This document shows, one piece after another, positions 6,492-11,111 of a stretch of 11,111 nucleotides of DNA. Source of the DNA: Gp13-AA77 sp035516075 (lineage in GTDB: Bacteria; Acidobacteriota; Terriglobia; UBA7540); contig DATJAQ010000332.1 in assembly GCA_035516075.1 (NCBI GenBank), forward strand, positions 1 to 11,111, read 5' to 3'. The position numbers were made by a program, and so were the translations under genes. Each line of letters begins with the position of its first letter. Position 1 is the stretch's first letter. Below the pieces are notes generated by a model, which did no database searches, was not told the DNA's origin, and saw only the letters and a list, made by a program, of their open reading frames with translations.

Positions 6492-7484
6492 TTATCGACT
6501 GCCCAGCTTCACCTTCATGTCCTCGATGATTTGCTTGCCGTGGAAGCGCCCGTTCTCAATAAAGATCTCGTTGGTGTGGCGGCCGGAGATCACCACGCCC
6601 GCGACATACAGGCCTGGCACATTGGTTTCGAGAGTCTTTGGATTACACGCCGGGCGAAAGCTCTTCGGGTCCACCGCAACGCCTGCCCGCTGAAGCAAAT
6701 CGATGTCCGGATGGTAACCGGTGAGGGCGAAGACGAAGTCGTTCTCGAGCTCGGACGCCTCGCCGTTGATGTTCGCCACCGCGATTGTATCCTCCCGAAT
6801 CTCCGTAACGCGGCAGCCGAGGCAGGCGCGAATGGATTTCTCCTTGATCCGGTTTTCCAGGTCCGGCCGAACCCAGTACTTGATGTGGCGGCTCAGTTCC
6901 TCGGCGCGGTGAATAAGGGTGACCTCGGCGCCGTGGCGATACAGGTCTAGAGCCGTGATGGCCGCCGAGTTGGCTCCGCCGATCACGGCCACTTTGCGCC
7001 CGTAAAAGGCGTGGCCCTCCAGGGCGTAATGCGACACCTTGGGAAGGTCTTCACCCGGTATCCCCAGGCGGTTCGGCCGGTCGTAGTAGCCGGTCGCCAC
7101 GATCACCCCGCGCGAAAAATATTCAGCTTCCCTGCCGTTGGGATCCTCGGCGATCACGCGAAAGGCGTCGGCGCGCGCCTGAATCGCGGTGACACGCTGG
7201 CTGTAGCGGATGGGCAATTTGAAATAATCGGCCGCGCGCCGGTAATACTCGAGCGCCTCAGCGCGGGTGGGCTTAACATTGATGCTTGAAAACGGCAGGT
7301 CGCCGATTTCAAGGCGCTCCCGGGTAGTGAAGAACGTCATGTTGGCCGGGTAGCTGAACAGGGAGTTCACCACACAGCCCTTCTCGAGGATCAGCAGAGC
7401 CAGGCTCGCGCGTACGGCCTCGATGCCGCAGGCGAGGCCGGTGGGCCCCGCTCCCACAATCAGCGCATCCCGCATTTCAGACAT
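6492..7484 (-). CDS. ypdA: YpdA/Bdr-family FAD- and NADPH-dependent oxidoreductase (putative bacillithiol disulfide reductase)
   Basis: YpdA (Bdr) reduces bacillithiol disulfide with NADPH in the cytoplasm, keeping the low-molecular-weight thiol pool and bacilliredoxins reduced. The 330-residue product matches the family along its length: FAD-binding GAGPTGLACG (11-20), LEKGCVVNSLFSYP (33-46) and FFTTRERLEIGDLPF (51-65), VATGYYDRPN (129-138) and IPGEDLPKVSHY (142-153), the NADPH Rossmann motif VIGGANSAA (167-175), FALTGYHPD (252-260), and ETNVPGLYVAGV (286-297) with FIENGRFHG (308-316). Odd points: the residue after GAGP is Thr15, where the Staphylococcus/Bacillus enzymes have the functional cysteine; Cys19 is near it and a CxxC (Cys221, Cys224) lies in the NADPH-domain region. 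The ATG at 7484 follows GAGGGG (7496-7501) at 11 bases. It is the last gene of the minus-strand cluster, 30 bases after the 106-residue gene. Substrate is less certain than family membership. Confidence 0.88.
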   Translation of the reverse strand: MSEMRDALIVGAGPTGLACGIEAVRASLALLILEKGCVVNSLFSYPANMTFFTTRERLEIGDLPFSSINVKPTRAEALEYYRRAADYFKLPIRYSQRVTAIQARADAFRVIAEDPNGREAEYFSRGVIVATGYYDRPNRLGIPGEDLPKVSHYALEGHAFYGRKVAVIGGANSAAITALDLYRHGAEVTLIHRAEELSRHIKYWVRPDLENRIKEKSIRACLGCRVTEIREDTIAVANINGEASELENDFVFALTGYHPDIDLLQRAGVAVDPKSFRPACNPKTLETNVPGLYVAGVVISGRHTNEIFIENGRFHGKQIIEDMKVKLGSR

Positions 7485-7514
7485 GTCGCACGATTCCCCT
7501 CAGTCTCGCATCCA

Positions 7515-7835
7515 TCAGACATCGCCGAACAGCGTCTCCATATCGGCTCGGAAGCGTTCGTAGGTTTCCAGCAATTCGGGTGTGGCATCGATCGCCTGAT
7601 CGCGCCACACGAAGGCCTTTCCCGCTCTCCGTTCCACCAGCATGCCGATACCGTCGCCGAGGCGGTACCCGGTCTGGCCGAACGGCTTCAATTCCCCGCC
7701 CTCGGGATCCACCAAGGCCACAAACCCTCCGCGCTCCACGCCGAAATGGCGCTCGAAGCGCTCCAGTTGAACGAGCCGGAATCCGGCTTGGAGCAGCTTT
7801 TCCAGCCGTGCGATTTGGGAGGGAGTTAGATCCAT
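7515..7835 (-). CDS. Conserved-looking 106-residue protein of unknown function
   Basis: I do not recognise this protein. It has no signal peptide or membrane segment, so it is probably cytoplasmic. The N-terminus MDLTPSQIARLEKLLQAGF looks like an amphipathic helix; the middle (30-75) is likely beta-rich (GGFVALVDPEGG, GYRLGDGIGMLVER, KAFVWRDQ), and the end (ATPELLETYERFRADMETLFGDV) is another charged helix. The alpha-beta-alpha layout suggests a small globular or adaptor protein. GAGAG lies about 5 bases before the ATG (7833-7835), within the palindrome CTCTCGAGAG (7842-7851). It sits 99 bases after parB and 30 bases before the ypdA-like gene on the same strand, so it is likely co-transcribed with both. 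The normal reading frame, strand and spacing support a real gene. Confidence 0.75.
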   Translation of the reverse strand: MDLTPSQIARLEKLLQAGFRLVQLERFERHFGVERGGFVALVDPEGGELKPFGQTGYRLGDGIGMLVERRAGKAFVWRDQAIDATPELLETYERFRADMETLFGDV

Positions 7836-7934
7836 GGCCGCTCTCGAGAGTGTTGAAGCAGCATTCGGACGACGTCGTCAACAGGACGTCCGCGCTCGAA
7901 GGTCACGAGGCTGTTCGTGCCGCCTGCGCCGCCG

Positions 7935-8759
7935 TTAGCCGCCGCCCGCTTCGAGGGTTTCCAGAATCTGCCTGAGGGCCCGAATCACCTGGTCGCGCTC
8001 CGCAGGCCGGCCCCGGAATTTCAGGGTCAGGTTGAAATCGCGCTGCGGCGCTACAAAGCGGAAGACCGCCTTGGAGGGCTGGGTCTGGTGGCGCTCGGCG
8101 CGCGCCTCTTCGCGGTTGAGCAGGCCGGCTGCGAAGCGGCGGGCCACATCGAGCATGCGCCCCTCGGTGGGCTGGCGCGCCACCTGCAGGAGTTGAGACT
8201 TGGACAGCACCCCGTTTTCGATGCAGAACGCCTTGATCTCGTCGGGAATCGAGCGCAGGCTCAGCACCTCGGTCACCGAAGATCGTGCCTTGCCGAGGCG
8301 CTGCCCAATCTGCTCGTGGGTGAGACTGAAACCTTCTCCCAGCGCCTGGATGCCGTCCGCCTCCTCGAAGGGTGTCAGGTCTTTGCGCTGCAGGTTCTCG
8401 ATGAGCGCGATTTCCAGCGTCTCTTCCTCGCCAATGTCTTTCTCGATGCAAGGGACTTCGGCCAAGCCGGCGGCGCGCGCCGCGAAGTAGCGGCGCTCGC
8501 CCGAGATGATCAGGAAGCGGCCGGACTCGCGCAGGGGCCTCACCAGCAGCGGTTCGAGTACGCCTTTCTCGCGCACGGAATCCGTCAAGCCGCGCAGATC
8601 CCCCCGATCCTTGCGGGGCTGCTCGGCGTTCGGTTGCAACAGATCGATGGCGATCATGCGCCCGATGGCCGCCCCGCTGCGCGCTGTGATCTCCTCCACA
8701 TAGTGGGCGTCGTGCCGCATCTTCACAACCAATGGCAGTCCGCTGCGTTTAGTGGACAC
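7935..8759 (-). CDS. parB: ParB/RepB/Spo0J-family DNA partition protein
   Basis: ParB proteins bind centromere-like parS sites, load and slide as CTP-dependent clamps, and are moved by ParA to segregate DNA. In the 274-residue product the N-terminal CTPase domain is clear: QPRKDRGDLRGL (47-58), GVLEPLLVRP (66-75), ISGERRYFAARAAG (85-98, the GERR nucleotide-binding motif), and ALIENLQRKDLTPFEEA (118-134). A helix-turn-helix follows (LTHEQIGQRLGKARSSVTEVL, about 146-166), then a linker and a C-terminal region (240-270) fitting the dimerisation domain. The N-terminus (SGLPLVVKMRHDAHYVEEI) lacks the LGRGL-type motif by which typical chromosomal ParBs contact ParA. The start is GTG at 8757-8759, backed by GGGAGG (8769-8774) 9 bases upstream, and overlaps the parA end by 11 bases, suggesting translational coupling. 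Confidence 0.93.
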   Translation of the reverse strand: MSTKRSGLPLVVKMRHDAHYVEEITARSGAAIGRMIAIDLLQPNAEQPRKDRGDLRGLTDSVREKGVLEPLLVRPLRESGRFLIISGERRYFAARAAGLAEVPCIEKDIGEEETLEIALIENLQRKDLTPFEEADGIQALGEGFSLTHEQIGQRLGKARSSVTEVLSLRSIPDEIKAFCIENGVLSKSQLLQVARQPTEGRMLDVARRFAAGLLNREEARAERHQTQPSKAVFRFVAPQRDFNLTLKFRGRPAERDQVIRALRQILETLEAGGG

Positions 8760-9510
8760 GTTTCAGCACCTCCCGCGCCAGGCGCTCGTAGTCTTGAGCC
8801 CCCGATGAGTCCGGAGCGAAAGTGAAGATGTGTTCCTTGTAAGCCGGGCTTTCTTCCAGGCGCACGCTCTTGCCGATCACGGTTTTGAACACCTTGTCGC
8901 CGAAGGACTGCGTAACCTGCCCGTGGATATCGCGCCCGAGCTTGGTGCGGCGATCGAAGAGCGTCAGCACTACGCCGACCAGCTCCAGTTCGGGATTGGG
9001 GCGCTCGCGGATGCGCTGGTACGTGTCGAGCAGATCGTCGGTGCCTTCCATGGCGTAGTAGGCCGCCTGAATGGGTACCAGCAGATGGGTGGCCGCCACC
9101 AGGGCGTTAACTGTCAGGATTCCCAGGGCGGGCGGACAATCGATCACGACAAAATCGAAATCGCCACGGCAGGGCGCCAGCGCGTCTTTCAACCGGTACG
9201 GAGCGTCGAACTGGCCCGCCAGCATCGCTTCCAGCTTGGCAAGCGCAAGCTTGGCTGGCGCCAGACTCAGGTGGGCTGAAGCTGTGGGACGCACCACCTG
9301 GCTGAGCGCGGCGGTGTGATCCGCTAGAACCTCGTAGACAGAACGCTGCACCTCGGCCGGATCCAGAAAGCTGAGGGTGGTGTTGGCTTGGGGGTCGAGG
9401 TCGATCAGGAGGGTCCGCTTCTTCTTCTGGGCAAAGGCCGCCGCGAGATTGATCGCCGTGGTGGTCTTCCCCACTCCGCCCTTCTGGTTCGCGATCGCGA
9501 TGACCGCCAC
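8749..9510 (-). CDS. parA: ParA/Soj-family partition ATPase
   Basis: ParA ATPases bind DNA non-specifically as ATP dimers and are stimulated by ParB to release, generating the gradients that move the partition complex. With the start chosen here (253 residues) the deviant Walker A KGGVGKTT is at 10-17 (signature Lys10 and Lys15), the A' motif LIDLDPQAN at 35-43, Walker B FDFVVIDCPPALG at 118-130, and VPIQAAYYAMEG at 145-156. The protein starts right at the first beta strand, with no N-terminal HTH, as in short chromosomal Soj-type ParAs. The frame is open to TTG 9534 (261 residues), but GTG 9508-9510 has GGAG at 7 bases (9518-9521) and yields the usual opening MAVIAIANQKGG. It lies 64 bases after the bifunctional-nuclease gene and overlaps parB by 11 bases. 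Confidence 0.92.
   Translation of the reverse strand: MAVIAIANQKGGVGKTTTAINLAAAFAQKKKRTLLIDLDPQANTTLSFLDPAEVQRSVYEVLADHTAALSQVVRPTASAHLSLAPAKLALAKLEAMLAGQFDAPYRLKDALAPCRGDFDFVVIDCPPALGILTVNALVAATHLLVPIQAAYYAMEGTDDLLDTYQRIRERPNPELELVGVVLTLFDRRTKLGRDIHGQVTQSFGDKVFKTVIGKSVRLEESPAYKEHIFTFAPDSSGAQDYERLAREVLKRVH
8769..8774 (-). promoter_or_regulatory. Shine-Dalgarno GGGAGG inside parA that sets the GTG start of parB
   Basis: On the reverse strand GGGAGG lies 9 bases before the GTG at 8759, inside the last codons of parA. It decides for the GTG rather than the internal ATG at ParB residue 14. Confidence 0.65.
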
Positions 9511-9517
9511 CTGCACG

Positions 9518-9521
9518 CTCC
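9518..9521 (-). promoter_or_regulatory. Shine-Dalgarno GGAG favouring GTG 9510 as the parA start
   Basis: GGAG on the reverse strand is 7 bases from the GTG at 9510. Upstream in-frame candidates TTG 9534 and GTG 9516 have no well-placed site, so the shorter ParA is preferred. Confidence 0.5.
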
Positions 9522-9574
9522 GCTCAGCCGCCAATCCGCCATTCCCGAAGGCTAACGGGTCTGCCGGATCCGGG

Positions 9575-10060
9575 TCACATCTTGTAACGGCCCATATCCT
9601 CGTCGCCCAGGTTCTCCAGCCAGCGGCGCAGTTCCTCGCTCTGAAACTTCTCGGCGGTGGAACCCGTGACCTTGGAGTTCTTCAGGACTTCGTCATCGAC
9701 GTATATCGGGCAATCCACGCGCAGGGCGAGCGCCAGGGCGTCGCTCGGCCGTGAGTCAATGGAGATCGTCTGCCCTTCGCGCTCCAGCCAGATCACCGCG
9801 TAAAAGGTGTCGTCCTTGAGCTCGTTTACCACCACCTTTCGGACCAACGCCTCGAGCCCCACCAGCAAATTCTTGATGAGATCGTGGGTCATGGGCCGCG
9901 GCGTGGCCACCTTCTCGATTTCCAGGGCGATGGCATTGGCCTCGTAGATGCCCACCCAGATCGGCAGTACGGTGGGCCCGCCCGCGTCTTTCAGGATGAC
10001 GATGGGCATGTTCGTCGCCGGATCCATCATCAAACCTCTGATCTTCATCTCAACTTCCAT
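9575..10060 (-). CDS. Bifunctional nuclease family protein (DUF151/BFN domain)
   Basis: The 161-residue product is a single BFN (DUF151) domain protein, a family named for plant nucleases with RNase and DNase activity; the role of bacterial members is poorly known. Landmarks: MKIRGLMMDPATNMPIVILKD (5-25), LPIWVGIYEANAIALEI (32-48), RPMTHDLIKNLL (55-66), VVVNELKDDTFYAVI (76-90), and the strongly conserved SIDSRPSDALALALR (100-114) with PIYVDDEVL (117-125). The start is ATG 10058-10060, with a GGGGG 5 bases upstream (10066-10070); the ATG four codons later (10048) is also possible, and the open frame back to TTG 10087 has no useful site. It lies 134 bases downstream of miaB and 64 bases upstream of parA, all on the same strand. 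Cytoplasmic; the physiological substrate is unknown. Confidence 0.92.
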   Translation of the reverse strand: MEVEMKIRGLMMDPATNMPIVILKDAGGPTVLPIWVGIYEANAIALEIEKVATPRPMTHDLIKNLLVGLEALVRKVVVNELKDDTFYAVIWLEREGQTISIDSRPSDALALALRVDCPIYVDDEVLKNSKVTGSTAEKFQSEELRRWLENLGDEDMGRYKM

Positions 10061-10194
10061 GGAAGCCCCCAAGGACCTGAGCGCCAATTTGTGCGACCAC
10101 CCCTTCGCCGCGCGGGCCGAACGCCCGCTGTGCCACTACTGCTGTTGACCCCCTCCCGGCGCCGTGGCCATTGCCCCGGCCTCCCCGAAAGAAC
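10061..10194. other. 134-base spacer between miaB and the bifunctional-nuclease gene
   Basis: No promoter pair, terminator or convincing gene was found on the minus strand. It could hold a weak internal promoter, but read-through from miaB is equally compatible. Confidence 0.4.
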
Positions 10195-11111
10195 TCAAAC
10201 CGATTCATGAAGGCTTTCAACTCCGGAATCCAATCGCGCGCCGACCAGGCTATTCGGGCCGGCCGCCGTTACGCGCACCTTCCGGTAGCAGCCGAGGCCG
10301 CCCGGTTCAGCCGGAAAATTGATCACGCGGTTGGTGGTCGTGCGACCCACCGCCTGCCCAAGCCTTGCCTGGTAAGCTTCCACCAGAACCTCAAACTCGC
10401 GTCCCACGAGCGCCTGGTTGCGCCGGAGCTGAATCTGGCGCTGCCGCTCCTGAATCTCGCTGAGGCGCCTTCCCTTCTCCTCCTCCGGCACGTCATCCCC
10501 CCAGGCGCCCGCGCTGGTGTTCGGGCGCACCGAGTACTTGAACGAGAACACCTGATCGTATTCTACCCGGTCGAGCAGCGACAGCGTTTGCTCAAAGTCG
10601 GCCTCGGTCTCGCCGCAGAAACCCACGATGATGTCCGTCGAAACGCTGATATCACGTTGCGCGCTGCGGATGCAATCTATCTTTTCCAGGTAATTCTCGC
10701 GGGTGTAAGTGCGTCTCATGCGCTCCAGCACGCGATTCGACCCACATTGCACCGGAAGATGGATTTGATCGCAGAGCGCCGGATAGGTGTCGACGGCCTG
10801 GACAATATCCGGCGTGAAGTCGCTGGGATGCGAGGTGGTAAAGCGGACGCGACGCACGCCGGCTGTTTCGGCCACGCGGCCCAGCAATTGGGCGAAGGTC
10901 AATCGGAGCGACGAAGAATCGCGCCAAGAGTTCACCGTTTGGCCGAGAAGCTGGATCTCCGTGTAGCCCTCGTCCACCAGGCGCCGGCAGTCCTCCAGAA
11001 TCCGGTCTGCCGGGCGGCTGCGCTCCGGCCCCCGCGTCATGGGCACGACGCAATAGGCGCAGGCCTTGTCGCAACCCTCGATGATAGTGAGATAAGCCCG
11101 GAAAGGATTGT
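10195..11111 (-). CDS. miaB: tRNA-2-methylthio-N6-dimethylallyladenosine synthase, C-terminal two thirds; runs off the right edge
   Basis: MiaB is a radical-SAM methylthiotransferase that adds a methylthio group to i6A37 of tRNAs reading UNN codons. The frame is open from the stop at 10195-10197 to the window edge (305 codons); the N-terminal UPF0004 domain is outside. The reading begins with AYLTIIEGCDKACAYC (codons at about 11097-11050), containing the CxxxCxxC radical-SAM cluster motif, then PMTRGPERSRP. Next come LLGQTVNSW, the radical-SAM barrel with IHLPVQCGSNRVLERMRR, VSTDIIVGFCGETEADF and FSFKYSVRPNTSA, and a C-terminal TRAM domain (from about VGREFEVLVE) for tRNA binding. RGPERSRP, LLGQ.VNS and PNTSA favour MiaB over the relatives RimO and MtaB. 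VQCGSN has Cys where Ser is usual, probably a neutral change. It is the first visible gene of the minus-strand cluster. Confidence 0.93.
   Translation of the reverse strand, partial: NPFRAYLTIIEGCDKACAYCVVPMTRGPERSRPADRILEDCRRLVDEGYTEIQLLGQTVNSWRDSSSLRLTFAQLLGRVAETAGVRRVRFTTSHPSDFTPDIVQAVDTYPALCDQIHLPVQCGSNRVLERMRRTYTRENYLEKIDCIRSAQRDISVSTDIIVGFCGETEADFEQTLSLLDRVEYDQVFSFKYSVRPNTSAGAWGDDVPEEEKGRRLSEIQERQRQIQLRRNQALVGREFEVLVEAYQARLGQAVGRTTTNRVINFPAEPGGLGCYRKVRVTAAGPNSLVGARLDSGVESLHESV

Noticed and set aside
7842..7851. Palindrome CTCTCGAGAG just before the 106-residue gene.
   Set aside because: It contains that gene's ribosome binding site and is too short to claim as an operator.
7935..9510. 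parS centromere sites near parAB.
   Set aside because: I looked for a 16-base palindrome like the Spo0J site around CACGTG and found none with matching arms in this window.
9564..9573. Palindrome CCGGATCCGG next to the stop of the bifunctional-nuclease gene.
   Set aside because: No loop and no U-run, so not a terminator; ten-base palindromes are expected by chance in GC-rich DNA.
10059..10148. A 29-residue plus-strand frame with clustered Cys/His near its end (CDH ... CHYCC), resembling a tiny metal-binding peptide.
   Set aside because: No ribosome binding site before its ATG, which lies inside CCATGG shared with the bifunctional-nuclease start on the other strand; the length is within chance. 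Worth revisiting only if conserved in relatives.

Overview
The window looks like chromosomal DNA from a GC-rich, Gram-negative soil-type bacterium, most likely an Acidobacteriota member. This is an inference from gene content: a Tat-exported family 2 glycoside hydrolase, a YpdA-type flavoprotein (the bacillithiol disulfide reductase family, known in Bacillota and some other phyla), a miaB / bifunctional-nuclease neighbourhood, and several small secreted beta-rich proteins of a style common in that phylum. No phylogenetic marker was searched. No tRNA, rRNA, CRISPR array, transposase or phage gene is visible.

Left part (1-3250): the 5' end of a glycoside hydrolase gene runs leftward out of the window. 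Diverging from it is a complete polyphosphate kinase gene (ppk1), whose apparent promoter places transcription start at or next to the ATG, with a perfect inverted repeat over the -10/start region.

Middle part (3251-6491): a small secreted protein gene (+) converges on a lone nuoI gene (-), which is not part of a complex I operon in this window and has its own strong sigma70-like promoter. Diverging from nuoI are two tandem paralogous genes for exported proteins. Each has a beta-rich domain, then a glycine-zipper segment, then a second copy of the opening 'PAGT' strand. No function is known to me; this pair is the least described item here.

Right part (6492-11111): six genes all on the minus strand, closely spaced and probably largely co-transcribed, in transcription order miaB (3' part only), a bifunctional-nuclease-family gene, parA, parB (11-bp overlap with parA), an unrecognised 106-residue gene, and a YpdA-like FAD/NADPH oxidoreductase. 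The operon mixes tRNA thiomethylation, DNA partitioning and thiol redox. The ParB lacks the usual N-terminal LGRGL-type motif and the YpdA-like enzyme has threonine where the bacillithiol reductases have their key cysteine.

Twelve protein genes are supported (two truncated by the window edges). No gene-free stretch exceeds about 250 bases; the longest gaps (790-1036, 3251-3490, 4561-4777) contain promoters or leader sequence, described below where visible.
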